In this document: one piece after another, positions 8,890 to 17,989 of the stretch
How the letters are laid out: every line of letters begins with the position of its first letter
Numbering within the stretch: the first letter of the stretch is position 1
Assembly (NCBI RefSeq): GCF_001700315.1
Contig: NZ_MASJ01000012.1
Coordinates: 1-64,000, forward strand
Source of the DNA: Caryophanon tenue
Lineage (GTDB): Bacteria; Bacillota; Bacilli; Bacillales_A; Planococcaceae
Direction of reading: 5' to 3'
Length of the DNA: 64,000 bases
Translations under genes and position numbers: made by a program
Notes under the pieces: model-generated
The model's database searches: none
The model's input: the letters and a program-made list of their open reading frames with translations, nothing else
Told to the model about the DNA's origin: nothing

Positions 8890-10221
8890 GTGTCATCAAA
8901 TAGAGATCAATTCACATCTAAGATTGGATTTATATTAGCGGCTGCTGGTAGCGCTATTGGTCTCGGTGCTATTTGGAAATTCCCTTACACTGTAGGGACA
9001 AATGGTGGTAGTGTCTTCATTTTACTATTCATCTTATGTACGTTACTAATCGGCTTACCGATTTTAATGTCTGAATTTTTAATTGGGCGTCGTAGCCAAG
9101 CAGATGCTGTATCGGCATTTAAAAAAGAAGCACCCGGAAAGCCTTGGTTTTTAGCTGGCTGGTTAGGTGTTATCGTATCTGCACTTATTTTATCGTTTTA
9201 CGGAGTTGTTGGTGGATGGATTTTAAGTTATTTATTCCGTGCTGTGACGTTCCAGTTAAACGGTGGTTCTGAGGAACATTACGGAGAATTATTCTCCAGC
9301 TTGATTGCGAACCCTTGGGAAGTTATTTTCGCACAAGCCATGTTTATGTTTATTACCATTTTCATCGTACAAAGCGGCATTAAAGGCGGCATTGAACGCG
9401 CCGGTAAATGGATGATGCCTGCTTTATTTATTTTCTTCATTTTATTAGCCATTCGTTCACTAACATTAGATGGTGCAATGGAAGGCGTTAAATTTATGTT
9501 TGTACCTGATTGGTCATACTTAAATATGGAAACATTATTAAACGCATTAGGCTTAGCATTCTTCTCGTTAAGCGTAGGTGTGGGTGCGATGATTACGTAC
9601 GCATCATACTTACCGAAAACAGAAACGATTACAAGCTCAGCGTTTAACGTAGCATGGATGAATATTGCGATTTCAATTTTAGCAGGTCTTGTTATTTTCC
9701 CAGCTGTGTTCGCATTAGGTTATTCACCGGCACAAGGACCTGGTTTAGTATTTATTATTTTACCAGCTGTGTTTGAACAGATTCCAATGGGTAGCGTATT
9801 AATTATCATATTCTTTATTTTACTATTATTCGCGACATTAACATCTTCTATTTCATTACTTGAAATTACAGTGTCTGTGTTCGTGAAAGATAATTACGAA
9901 AAACGTCGCTCTCGCGCATGGATTGTCGGTCTTGTTATTTTCTTAGCAGGTATTCCAAGTGCCTTATCATTTGGTGTATGGTCAAATATTTTCATTATGG
10001 ATAAATCCATTTTTGATTTCATTGACTATATAACAGCGAATGTCGGAATGCCAATTGGTGCGTTAGCGTTCTCATTATTCGTAGCGTATTACTACAAAAC
10101 GAATGTCACAAAAGCAGAGCTAAACTTACCAAACGCGGGCTATTGGTTATGGCGTACGATTGTATGTGTCATTGCACCAATCGCGATTATTACCATTTCA
10201 CTGTATAATTTATTTGCGTAA
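8890..10221 (+). CDS. Sodium-dependent transporter, neurotransmitter:sodium symporter (NSS) family
   Basis: A 443-residue membrane protein with about eleven helices, as in bacterial NSS proteins such as LeuT and MhsT. Helix 1 has the family motif GFILAAAGSAIGLGAIWKFP (about 12-31), where the unwound part binds Na+ and substrate. It should take up an amino acid or related amine with Na+; the substrate is unknown. The start is GTG 8890, with TAGGAGG 8 bases upstream. The gene is alone and diverges from the ECF sigma operon; its 3' end runs into repeat copy 1, whose hairpin has the features of a terminator. Confidence 0.92.
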   Translation: MSSNRDQFTSKIGFILAAAGSAIGLGAIWKFPYTVGTNGGSVFILLFILCTLLIGLPILMSEFLIGRRSQADAVSAFKKEAPGKPWFLAGWLGVIVSALILSFYGVVGGWILSYLFRAVTFQLNGGSEEHYGELFSSLIANPWEVIFAQAMFMFITIFIVQSGIKGGIERAGKWMMPALFIFFILLAIRSLTLDGAMEGVKFMFVPDWSYLNMETLLNALGLAFFSLSVGVGAMITYASYLPKTETITSSAFNVAWMNIAISILAGLVIFPAVFALGYSPAQGPGLVFIILPAVFEQIPMGSVLIIIFFILLLFATLTSSISLLEITVSVFVKDNYEKRRSRAWIVGLVIFLAGIPSALSFGVWSNIFIMDKSIFDFIDYITANVGMPIGALAFSLFVAYYYKTNVTKAELNLPNAGYWLWRTIVCVIAPIAIITISLYNLFA

Positions 10222-10231
10222 CAAACAGATA

Positions 10232-10350
10232 GAGACAAAAAATATCCTTCAGCAACGATAACTGCTGAAGGATATTTTTTTGCTTTTAGTGCGACGCCAC
10301 ATAGCGGACGCGTTTCGCGGTAAACACAACGTGGCATTTTATCCAAATGC
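10232..10350 (+). repeat. Dispersed ATATCCTTCAGC element, copy 1 (internally deleted)
   Basis: Starts GAGACAAAA; has the 15-base-pair hairpin AAATATCCTTCAGCA / TGCTGAAGGATATTT (10239-10278, loop ACGATAAC) followed by a T run, then TGCTTTTAGTGCGACGCC and ACATAGCGGACGCGTTTCGC, which match the distal part of the full copies at 33674-33995 and 55907-56168. After 10319 only a short CACAACGTGGC-TTTT stretch still resembles copy 4. The hairpin probably terminates the transporter gene and, on the other strand, yugE. Confidence 0.8.
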
Positions 10351-10354
10351 CTTT

Positions 10355-10615
10355 TTAAATAATACACTTCGCTTCGAATTTAATACCGATGAGCTTGTAA
10401 GAAATCTCTACGCACTTTTCAAATGGAATCCATTCTTCAAACGAATGTTCATATACTGATTGAATAACTTTCGCTAATGCAGATGGGTCGTCGATGCTTT
10501 GTAATGCCGCTACCACATCTGCTGTTTCAGTTTCATAATTGTCATCACCGATATTAAAAGGGTCCCAGCTCGCAAGCGTTGCTACTGCTTTACGATTCAT
10601 CTCGATATTTTCCAT
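10355..10615 (-). CDS. yugE: DUF1871 family protein
   Basis: An 86-residue, mostly helical acidic protein, the same length as B. subtilis YugE (DUF1871). I placed the start at ATG 10615, where AAGGTGAT lies upstream; the open frame extends 18 codons further but without a site. It sits directly upstream of and divergent from patB, the same neighbourhood as in B. subtilis. No function is known for the family. Confidence 0.8.
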   Translation of the reverse strand: MENIEMNRKAVATLASWDPFNIGDDNYETETADVVAALQSIDDPSALAKVIQSVYEHSFEEWIPFEKCVEISYKLIGIKFEAKCII

Positions 10616-10689
10616 AACATCACCTTGTTCGTATATAATAGTAATTGTAATAATAACATGAATTGCCAAAAAGGAAAGGATGTTTATAA

Positions 10690-11853
10690 ATGTTTGATTT
10701 CGATAAAGTATATGATCGTCGTCCTACTTCCACATTCAAATGGGATGCTTTACCTGATTTATTTCAGACGCCAACCGATGCAAATGTCATTCCAATGTGG
10801 GTAGCTGATATGGATTTTGCAGTCGCACCTGTCATTGAAGAAGCATGGCAAGCACGCATGCAACACCCAATTTATGGCTATACAAAAGCACCTGATAGTT
10901 TATATACAGCCATTACTCATTGGCAAGCTCGCTACGGATGGACGATTCACAAAGAAGACATTCTCTTCTATTCAGGTGTAGTACCAGCACTTGCAGCTAT
11001 TATTCGCGAATGCACGCCCGCTGATGCTACTATTGTGATTTCCACACCGGCTTACTATCCATTCAAAGATGTGCCCGAGCGTTTAGGACGAACAGTAGTA
11101 GAATGTCCACTAACAATCGGCAATGAACGTTTTGAGTATGACTTTGCTGCATTAGAGGACATGCTAAAAACGAGTGATGCTTATATTTTATGTAATCCAC
11201 ATAACCCAGGTGGTACAGTGTGGTCACAAGAAACGCTTGCTCGTATCGTTACACTTTGTCGTCAATACGATGTGCTACTTATTAGCGATGAAATTCATGC
11301 TGACTTAGTATTCGCACCACATACACATGTGCCTGCTATGCCACTGACAACAAAAGAAGATCGCTTCATTACCTTAATCGCGCCAACAAAAACATTTAAC
11401 CTAGCAGGCATTCAATTTGCAGTCGCTGTTACAGCGAACAAAGACATTTATACAGCACTCCAAACAGCTGCTACGAATGCGGCGCAATCGGGTCCACATA
11501 TTTTTGCAATTGCTGCCACAGAAGCCGCTTATACGCAAGGGCAACCGTGGTTAGACGCGTTAATGGATTATTTAGCGGAAACGATTCACTATGTAAAAGC
11601 AGAACTAGAGCAAATTGACGGCATCCGTGTGTGGGCGCCTGAAGCCTCTTACTTAATGTGGATGGATGTGCGCGGTGTAGACATTACGGAAAAAGAATTA
11701 ATGCAACGTTTCAAAGAACAAGGCGTAATTATTTATCCTGGCTCTAAATTTGGCGTCACTGGTGAAGGATTTTTCCGCATCAATATCGCCTCACCACGCA
11801 GCGTCATTAAAGAAGCAGTTGTACGTATGAAACGCGCGCTGCAACACGCTTAA
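10690..11853 (+). CDS. patB: MalY/PatB family pyridoxal-phosphate aminotransferase (C-S lyase)
   Basis: A 387-residue fold-type I PLP enzyme. The PLP lysine is K234 in APTKTFNLAG; the aspartate and surrounding LLISDEIHADL (196-206) bind the pyridine nitrogen; CNPHNPGG (168-175) is the phosphate/ring-binding loop. PatB of B. subtilis cleaves cystathionine and related C-S bonds, giving pyruvate, ammonia and a thiol. An AAGGAAAGGATG site precedes the ATG. The gene ends at a strong hairpin. Confidence 0.9.
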   Translation: MFDFDKVYDRRPTSTFKWDALPDLFQTPTDANVIPMWVADMDFAVAPVIEEAWQARMQHPIYGYTKAPDSLYTAITHWQARYGWTIHKEDILFYSGVVPALAAIIRECTPADATIVISTPAYYPFKDVPERLGRTVVECPLTIGNERFEYDFAALEDMLKTSDAYILCNPHNPGGTVWSQETLARIVTLCRQYDVLLISDEIHADLVFAPHTHVPAMPLTTKEDRFITLIAPTKTFNLAGIQFAVAVTANKDIYTALQTAATNAAQSGPHIFAIAATEAAYTQGQPWLDALMDYLAETIHYVKAELEQIDGIRVWAPEASYLMWMDVRGVDITEKELMQRFKEQGVIIYPGSKFGVTGEGFFRINIASPRSVIKEAVVRMKRALQHA

Positions 11854-11880
11854 TTCCATACATCAATCTATCAATACACA

Positions 11881-11920
11881 AAAAAGCCGCGGTGAACATT
11901 ATGTTCACCGCGGCTTTCTT
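11881..11920. terminator. Bidirectional terminator after patB
   Basis: A perfect 16-base-pair stem, AAAGCCGCGGTGAACA (11883-11898) with TGTTCACCGCGGCTTT (11902-11917), and a three-base loop. It is flanked by an A run on the left and T-rich sequence on the right, and serves patB and the opposite small membrane-protein gene. Confidence 0.9.
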
Positions 11921-11962
11921 TAATTCAGAGAAAGGTTTTGTCCTTATCTCTTTATTTCACCG

Positions 11963-12175
11963 TCAATCTTGCAAATGTTGTGACTTGCGTTGCTCTAAAA
12001 TTTGTTGTTCTAACTCTTTTGTGCGTAGCTCTTGCTTTTTCGAGATTTTTTGAAAACCGATAAACACGATAACACATAGTACGAAGAAAAATGCAAATTC
12101 TAAAAAAGCTGGAATATATTCTGTCTTATTCTCCGGAAAGTATAAAAACATCATATAAAACGCTGATAGATTCAT
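11963..12175 (-). CDS. Small single-pass membrane protein, unknown function
   Basis: A 70-residue protein: a polar N-terminal 20 residues, one hydrophobic helix at about 22-43 (EFAFFFVLCVIVFIGF), then a charged tail (KISKKQELRTKELEQQILEQRKSQHLQD) likely to form a short coiled coil in the cytoplasm. It begins 22 bases after the cyclophilin stop in the same direction, so the two are probably co-transcribed. The ribosome site (GAGCGG) is weak. I do not recognise a family. Confidence 0.6.
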   Translation of the reverse strand: MNLSAFYMMFLYFPENKTEYIPAFLEFAFFFVLCVIVFIGFQKISKKQELRTKELEQQILEQRKSQHLQD

Positions 12176-12197
12176 CCGCTCACAACCTTACATTTGA

Positions 12198-12785
12198 TTA
12201 TTGTAAAACTGTAATTTTTTCGATAACGATATCTTCTTTTGGCTTGTCTTGGAAACCTTTTTCAACAACAGCGATAGCGTCGATAACATCCATACCTTCT
12301 ACAACTTGACCGAATACAGTATGTTTACCGTCTAACCAAGGAGTACCGCCCATTTTTTTGTAAGCATCTACAGCTTCTTTTTCCCAGCCGCGTACTTCCA
12401 TCTGTTTTAACATTGGCACTTGAACTTTTTTCGCTTGTACGATGAAGAATTGAGAACCGTTCGTACCAGGACCCGCGTTCGCCATTGATAAAGCACCACG
12501 TAAGTTCATTAATTCAGGTACACACTCATCTTCAAATGAATGCCCCCAAATTGACTCGCCGCCCATACCAGTACCAGTTGGGTCGCCACCTTGAATCATG
12601 AAGTCTTCAATCACACGGTGGAAAATAATACCTTCGTAATAACCAGACTCTGCATGACCTAAAAAGTTTTCAACTGTTTTTGGTGCTTGCTCTGGGAATA
12701 ATTTAATTTTGATTGAACCCATTGATGTTTTCATTTCAACTAGCTTTTCGCCAGCTTGAACTTCTGTTGTTAATTGTGGAAACAT
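12198..12785 (-). CDS. ppiB: Peptidyl-prolyl cis-trans isomerase, cyclophilin type
   Basis: A 195-residue cyclophilin. The segments [19 protein letters not shown] (about 55-73), GTNGSQFFI (108-116) and the W-containing [14 protein letters not shown] (155-168) form the active site. It is longer than the 143-residue B. subtilis PpiB, with a family-typical insertion around residues 118-150 ([18 protein letters not shown]) seen in some Bacillales cyclophilins. No signal peptide, so cytoplasmic. AGGAGAG lies 7 bases before the ATG. Confidence 0.93.
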   Translation of the reverse strand: MFPQLTTEVQAGEKLVEMKTSMGSIKIKLFPEQAPKTVENFLGHAESGYYEGIIFHRVIEDFMIQGGDPTGTGMGGESIWGHSFEDECVPELMNLRGALSMANAGPGTNGSQFFIVQAKKVQVPMLKQMEVRGWEKEAVDAYKKMGGTPWLDGKHTVFGQVVEGMDVIDAIAVVEKGFQDKPKEDIVIEKITVLQ

Positions 12786-12923
12786 AGATGTCTCTCCTTT
12801 AAATATCAGTTTATGTAAAGCATTTACCTTTTACTTTGTTAGTTTACCATATTCCTCACCATTTTTCAGTTATAAACAGCAAAACTGCGATTTTGCAAGC
12901 ATTTCGTTCGCCAATCAAACTAT

Positions 12924-12952
12924 TTGGTTCGCAATACGAAATAAGTTATAAT
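12924..12952 (+). promoter_or_regulatory. Sigma-A promoter of yuxJ
   Basis: TTGGTT (12924-12929) and a perfect TATAAT (12947-12952) are 17 bases apart, 36 bases before the TTG start codon. Confidence 0.6.
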
Positions 12953-12988
12953 GGAAGTAACATCACATAAGAAAGCTGGGATGCATTT

Positions 12989-14200
12989 TTGAAACACAAT
13001 CGAAACTTTATAATTATCCTTATTGCGAACTTCCTCGTTGCAGGTTCGATGACGATGATTATGCCGTTTTTATCGTTATACATTGAAACATTTGGTAACT
13101 TCACGGATGAGTACGTTCAACGCTGGGCAGGGTTAATTTTCGCCGCAACCTTTGTCACAGCTTTAATTATGTCTCCGATTTGGGGGCGTATTGCCGACCG
13201 CTTCGGCTACAAACCTATCTTAATTATGAATAGTATCGGTATCGGTGTCAGTGTCTTTTTAATGGGCTACGTGAACACCGTCGAACAATTCTTTCTTCTC
13301 CGTTTATTTATGGGTATCGTAACAGGCTTCATTCCCACATCAATTGCATTTATTAGCAAACATACACCACGAAAAGAAGCCGGTAAAACACTCGGCACCA
13401 TTCAAATGGGTAGCACAGCCGGTACATTATTTGGTCCGGTCATTGGTGGTTTACTTGCCGACCAAGTTGGCTTTACGTATACATTTACGTATATTGCCAT
13501 TGCGATTAGCATTGCCGCACTATTTATTATATTTGGTGTGCGCGAACCAAAATTAGCCCCGAAATCACAAAAGAGTGTGTACAACCGCAAAAATATTGTA
13601 TGGAGTATTTTCCATCACCGTACAATGTTTAGCATTATGTTTATTGCGATGCTTTTACAAATTGGTAACTTTAGTATTCAACCGCTACTTTCTTTATATG
13701 TATCTGAACTATCACCTACTGCGGAAGTCGCGCTTCTTGCCGGCATTACATTCAGTGCGACAGGTGTTGGTAACTTACTCATGTCACGCTACTGGGGCAA
13801 GCTCGGAGATGATATTGGCTATGAGAAAATTTTAGGTATACTGCTTGCGGTTAGTATTGTCGTGATTATTCCACAAGCATTCGTCACAGAGCTATGGCAG
13901 CTCATTGTACTACGCTTTTTATTTGGCTGTGTTGCTGGTGGCTTAATTCCATTAACAAACGCGATGATTCGTCGTGAAGCTCCCGCTGAAGTACAAGGTG
14001 AAATTATGGGTTATAACCAAAGTTTCCGCTTCCTCGGTAATATCGCAGGGCCTGTTATTGGTGGATTCGTTGCAGGTTTTGGTGGCATTTCTGCAGTGTT
14101 CTTTATTACGGCTTCATTTTTCGCGCTCGGTTTCTTTATTAACTGGTATGCGCAGCGAACACCCGTTCAAAGCTTTGATGAATTAATAAAATCGCATTAA
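12989..14200 (+). CDS. yuxJ: Major facilitator superfamily transporter
   Basis: A 403-residue, 12-helix MFS protein of the multidrug-efflux type. The loop 2-3 motif GRIADRFGYKP (about 68-78) and a helix 5 GPVIGGLLAD (about 150-159) are the DHA1 antiporter signatures; the second half repeats this pattern (GKLGDDIGYEKI). The start is TTG 12989, chosen because an upstream ATG at 12981 stops after three codons. Its position before pbpD matches B. subtilis yuxJ-pbpD. Substrate unknown. Confidence 0.88.
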   Translation: MKHNRNFIIILIANFLVAGSMTMIMPFLSLYIETFGNFTDEYVQRWAGLIFAATFVTALIMSPIWGRIADRFGYKPILIMNSIGIGVSVFLMGYVNTVEQFFLLRLFMGIVTGFIPTSIAFISKHTPRKEAGKTLGTIQMGSTAGTLFGPVIGGLLADQVGFTYTFTYIAIAISIAALFIIFGVREPKLAPKSQKSVYNRKNIVWSIFHHRTMFSIMFIAMLLQIGNFSIQPLLSLYVSELSPTAEVALLAGITFSATGVGNLLMSRYWGKLGDDIGYEKILGILLAVSIVVIIPQAFVTELWQLIVLRFLFGCVAGGLIPLTNAMIRREAPAEVQGEIMGYNQSFRFLGNIAGPVIGGFVAGFGGISAVFFITASFFALGFFINWYAQRTPVQSFDELIKSH

Positions 14201-14208
14201 ATTATCGC

Positions 14209-14249
14209 AATAGCATATTTCTCCTAGGAGAAATATGCTATTCTTTTGT
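14209..14249 (+). terminator. Terminator of yuxJ, 34-base perfect palindrome
   Basis: Bases 14209-14242 are exactly self-complementary around the centre CCTAGG (arms AATAGCATATTTCTCCT and its complement), followed by TCTTTTGTT. Confidence 0.85.
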
Positions 14250-14262
14250 TAATTCTATATAT

Positions 14263-16131
14263 TTGGAGGGCGTTTTTATGCGTAGTCGTTTTGGCTTCTT
14301 ATTAATTTTTACAGCCATTCCTGCCCTACTTGCGATTAGCACTTTATTCGTTAATGAGCTTCGCTTTGCGGAGGCACAACAGTATGCAATTGAAGAAAAA
14401 ATTATTATGCCGGATGTCGAGACGCCACTGCCCGTTCGAATGACGGACCGAGAAGGCACACTGTTTAGCGAAGAATATGTCAATTTGCATGAACCGTATG
14501 CACTTGATGATATTCCGTATTTTATGCAACAACTTTTTCTATTAAATGAAGATGAGGAGTTTTACAATCATATTGGCTTTGACCTGAGTGCCATTACGCG
14601 TGCGTTTATTTCAAATGCCCAAAGTGATGATATTCAGCAAGGTGGTAGTACGATTACACAGCAACTTGTGCGTATGCGTTACTTAACGACCGAAAAATCA
14701 TATGAGCGAAAAATTACCGAGCTTTTTTATGCGTATGAGCTTGAGAAAACGCATGATAAAGACGTCATCTTAGAAATGTACTTAAATGAAATGTACTTCA
14801 GTAATTTAGTCTATGGTGTTGGTGCTGCGGCACAGTACTATTTCCAAAAGGATTTACCACAGCTATCAAAAGCGGAAATGGCATTTCTTGCAGCGATTCC
14901 AAATAATCCGTCGATGTATAACCCACTGAAAAATTTTGACGCCACAAAAAAGCGCCAAGAACTATTAATTGATGGCTTAGTACGCACAAACTTTATTACA
15001 GCAGACGAAGCAACGCAATTTAAAGCGGAAGCTATTACGTTAAACGTCAAAGAAAAAGCACAACAACATCCAATGTACACAACCTATGTATTACAGGAGT
15101 TTGAATGGCTCGTTGCCGAACAAGAAGGCTTTGCGCAACAATTGAAAAAAGCAGAGGGCGACACTTATGACGTCATTTATGCGAAGCTACAGCAACGTGT
15201 TCGTGAATTGCTTGATGCGGGCATAACGATTCACACAGCGCTTGATACGTCACGCCATGCACAAGATGTGACGAAAATGGATCGTGTGCTTCATCATTAT
15301 TCTGCACTACAAGGCGCTGGTGTCGTTATTGATAACCAATCACGTGAAATCGTTAGCTTATATGCAGGAAAAGACTATGAAAAATTTGATTTTAACCGCG
15401 CATATCAAGCTATACGACAACCTGGCTCAGCGTTTAAACCACTCGCTGTTTATGGACCATACATTGAAGAAACGGGTGCGTATGCATCACAAACAGTGAA
15501 TGCGGCACCTATTTGTGTCGGCAACTTCTGTCCACAAAATTACGGTGGCTATACATATGGACGCACCGATATGACGAGTGCATTCCGCTGGAGTCATAAT
15601 ACAGCGGCACTGCGTCTATTTTATACAATGGGCATTGATACTGCCTTTAGCTATATTGACCGCTTCCACTTCTTATCGCTTTCAGAAGAGGACCGTAATT
15701 ATGCCACATCACTTGGTGGCTTAACGTATGGGGTAACGCCTGTTGAATTAGCCGATGCATACGCGAGCTTCTCAGATGGTTCGTATGTACGCGCCCATGC
15801 CATTCGCTCAGTGAAAAATAAAGAAGGTGAGCTTTTATACGAATGGCCAGCAGAACGAGATACAATTTGGTCAGCCCATACGGTAGCACAAATGAAAAAA
15901 ATGCTTGCTGATGTTGCGATTAACGGTACAGGCGAAGGCGTTTATTCAACAGATGGCTATGTCGGCGTAAAAACAGGTACAACAAACCGCTATCATGATT
16001 TTTGGCTTGCCGGTCTAAGTAATAACTATACCGTGTCTGTGTGGATTGGCTATGATGAGCCTGCTAGTATGGAACGCTTAGAAAAACGAAAAATCCACCA
16101 TCAACTCTTTAATATTTTACTGAATGATTAA
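14263..16131 (+). CDS. pbpD: Penicillin-binding protein 4, class A bifunctional transglycosylase/transpeptidase
   Basis: A 622-residue class A PBP, almost the length of B. subtilis PbpD (624). One N-terminal membrane anchor (about 7-25), then a GT51 glycan-polymerising domain with catalytic Glu in EDEEFYNH (91-98) and the GGSTITQQL motif (122-130). The transpeptidase domain has the nucleophile S384 in SAFK, the SHN triad at 439-441 and KTGT at 565-568. It extends glycan strands and cross-links stem peptides outside the membrane. AGGGCG lies before ATG 14278 (second Met of the frame is MRSRFGF); 14263 gives four more residues (MEGVF), so the exact start is uncertain. Confidence 0.93.
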   Translation: MEGVFMRSRFGFLLIFTAIPALLAISTLFVNELRFAEAQQYAIEEKIIMPDVETPLPVRMTDREGTLFSEEYVNLHEPYALDDIPYFMQQLFLLNEDEEFYNHIGFDLSAITRAFISNAQSDDIQQGGSTITQQLVRMRYLTTEKSYERKITELFYAYELEKTHDKDVILEMYLNEMYFSNLVYGVGAAAQYYFQKDLPQLSKAEMAFLAAIPNNPSMYNPLKNFDATKKRQELLIDGLVRTNFITADEATQFKAEAITLNVKEKAQQHPMYTTYVLQEFEWLVAEQEGFAQQLKKAEGDTYDVIYAKLQQRVRELLDAGITIHTALDTSRHAQDVTKMDRVLHHYSALQGAGVVIDNQSREIVSLYAGKDYEKFDFNRAYQAIRQPGSAFKPLAVYGPYIEETGAYASQTVNAAPICVGNFCPQNYGGYTYGRTDMTSAFRWSHNTAALRLFYTMGIDTAFSYIDRFHFLSLSEEDRNYATSLGGLTYGVTPVELADAYASFSDGSYVRAHAIRSVKNKEGELLYEWPAERDTIWSAHTVAQMKKMLADVAINGTGEGVYSTDGYVGVKTGTTNRYHDFWLAGLSNNYTVSVWIGYDEPASMERLEKRKIHHQLFNILLND

Positions 16132-16163
16132 GTACGGAAAGAGTGCACCTGAGAAAAAACACA

Positions 16164-16311
16164 GAGGTTGGGACAAAAAGAAATATCCTTCAGCAACGAT
16201 AACTGCTGAAGGATATTTTTTTGCTTTGGGTGCTACGCCACATAGCGGACGCAAATTCTTCTCATCTCCATACACGTATTTTCATCAGAAATAGGGTTCT
16301 GTCCCAGTCTC
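16164..16311 (+). repeat. Dispersed ATATCCTTCAGC element, copy 2 (complete ends, middle deleted)
   Basis: 148 bases running from GAGGTTGGGAC (16164-16174) to GTCCCAGTCTC (16301-16311), ends that pair with each other along all 11 positions if two G-U wobbles are allowed. Inside: the CCTTCAGCA hairpin (16181-16218) with a following T run, then GGGTGCTACGCCACATAGCG, then AAATTCTTCTCATCTCC and TTTTCATCAGAAATAG, which match the opposite end of the full copies in reverse complement. About 150 bases of the middle are missing. It follows pbpD and probably terminates it. Confidence 0.85.
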
Positions 16312-16499
16312 GTATTTTTTTAAAGTCTAATCCTCCTCTTCCCCATTTACCTATATAACTAGGCATTCCATCGCATCTCTTTCATGTTTAAAAGAAGCAT
16401 CTTTTGGCGTAATTTAATCTCCGCTAATACGGGTACTATATAAATATCAGTTGTTTTTAGACATAACAGCAGAAACATGTATAAATGGGGGTAAATGAT

Positions 16500-17381
16500 A
16501 TGAAAAAATTATTTTTAACGATGACAGCCGGTGCTGCTGTTTTTTCACTTGCAGCATGTGGTGAAACAGATACCGAACAAGCTGTTACATCGACAGGCGG
16601 CGAAGAATTAAGCGCAGAAGATGTGTTATCGAAAACGATCGAACGTCAACAGGCGATGGAAAGTGTTTCGGCTACGATGGAAACGACACAAAACATGCAT
16701 GTCGAAGCAGATGGCGAAACGCAGGAAGTAAAGACGACGATGAACGGGACAATTGATACGATTATCGAACCATTAGCCTTAGCGATGGATACAACCATGA
16801 ATATGCAAATGGGCGAAGAAACAGTCGATATGCCCATGAAGATGTACTTAAACGCCGAGCAAGGTTTCTTCTATCAAGACCCAACATCGAATACATGGCT
16901 AAAGCTTCCACAAGAGCAAGCTGACGCTATTTTTGAAAGTGCAAATATGGCGAATGTGGACCAAACACAACAGCTTGAACAACTAAAAGAGTTTACAAAT
17001 GATTTAACGGTTGAAGAAGACGGAGATAACTATGTACTCAAGCTTACGATTGAAGGTGACAAATTCAATGCGCTCGTACGTGAGCAAATGGAAAGCATGA
17101 TGAATAGTACAGCTGGTGGCGAACCGTTAACAGAGGAAGAATTACAAACAGCAATGGATGCTGTCGACATTACAAGTGGCGACTATGAATATGTCGTTAA
17201 CCAAGAAACATTTGATATTCAAGATGTACTGGTAAATTTAAATATGACAATGGATATGGAAGGTCAGCCAATGACCGTAGAAACGACAACGAATATGACG
17301 TTTACAGACTATAACCATTTAGACACAATTGATATTCCACAAGAAGTTATCGATACTGCAGTTGATGCCACACAGCAGTAA
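16500..17381 (+). CDS. Lipoprotein, DUF6612-like, methionine-rich
   Basis: A 293-residue secreted lipoprotein. The signal peptide ends in the lipobox LAAC with the lipidated cysteine C20; GGGGGTAAATGAT precedes ATG 16500, five codons inside the longest frame. The mature part repeats the pattern of beta strands rich in Thr and Met (for example MNMQMGEETVDMPMKMYLN near 103-121), as in the LolA/LppX-like fold of DUF6612 lipoproteins. Family members are cell-surface proteins of unknown or lipid-carrier role. The 190 bases between repeat copy 2 and this gene (16312-16499) show no other feature. A hairpin terminator follows. Confidence 0.8.
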   Translation: MKKLFLTMTAGAAVFSLAACGETDTEQAVTSTGGEELSAEDVLSKTIERQQAMESVSATMETTQNMHVEADGETQEVKTTMNGTIDTIIEPLALAMDTTMNMQMGEETVDMPMKMYLNAEQGFFYQDPTSNTWLKLPQEQADAIFESANMANVDQTQQLEQLKEFTNDLTVEEDGDNYVLKLTIEGDKFNALVREQMESMMNSTAGGEPLTEEELQTAMDAVDITSGDYEYVVNQETFDIQDVLVNLNMTMDMEGQPMTVETTTNMTFTDYNHLDTIDIPQEVIDTAVDATQQ

Positions 17382-17383
17382 GA

Positions 17384-17419
17384 AAAAACGCGCAACTCAT
17401 AACGAGCATGCGCGTTTTT
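17384..17419. terminator. Bidirectional terminator between the lipoprotein and yufK
   Basis: AAAAACGCGCA and TGCGCGTTTTT pair around a 14-base loop; the genes converge here. Confidence 0.8.
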
Positions 17420-17428
17420 GTTATGTAT

Positions 17429-17989
17429 TTAATGAATGGGTAAGCTCGATAAAATACTGTTATACAACTTCATAATCACGTATCCAATAGATAATAGCAT
17501 AACTGCCCATACTAAAATCTCAAAAAACAACAGACCGACTAATCCCGTTGTCGACATCGCATCACTCATTTTGTACACAACAAACATAAAGTAGACAATC
17601 ATCGTCGCAACAAAAATAAAACCTAACACACTCAATGAGCTCATGCCAAATGCAGAAACGATTGAGCCGAAAAATACAATCGTTGAAGCCGACTTCGCAC
17701 TGCTATATGTTTCAGGCTGTAAATCTTTCGCAAACAACAGCATTCCGATTTCGTGAATCGTTTCTCCAACTAATTTTAATGCAGAAAACAACATAAAAAA
17801 ACAGCCCATAAATACGACTAATAAAAAGATGCGAATTTCAAAATCAGATAAAAATTGTGCCATTCCACTGTACACACCAATTACTTTGAATAATTGAATC
17901 GATTCAGTCACTGCGTAAACACCGAACGTCAAACTAAACAAAACAACCGAAATTAAAGGTAAATAGCCATACAAATACGGATTTTTCAT
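17429..17989 (-). CDS. yufK: DUF5366 family membrane protein
   Basis: A 186-residue protein with five or so hydrophobic helices (about 8-28, 45-68, 100-120, 122-142, 150-175). Its start (MKNPYLYGYLPL), its ending (KLYNSILSSLP) and its size agree with my memory of B. subtilis YufK, which likewise lies next to the mrp operon. No function is known. It is transcribed away from mrpA. Confidence 0.75.
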   Translation of the reverse strand: MKNPYLYGYLPLISVVLFSLTFGVYAVTESIQLFKVIGVYSGMAQFLSDFEIRIFLLVVFMGCFFMLFSALKLVGETIHEIGMLLFAKDLQPETYSSAKSASTIVFFGSIVSAFGMSSLSVLGFIFVATMIVYFMFVVYKMSDAMSTTGLVGLLFFEILVWAVMLLSIGYVIMKLYNSILSSLPIH

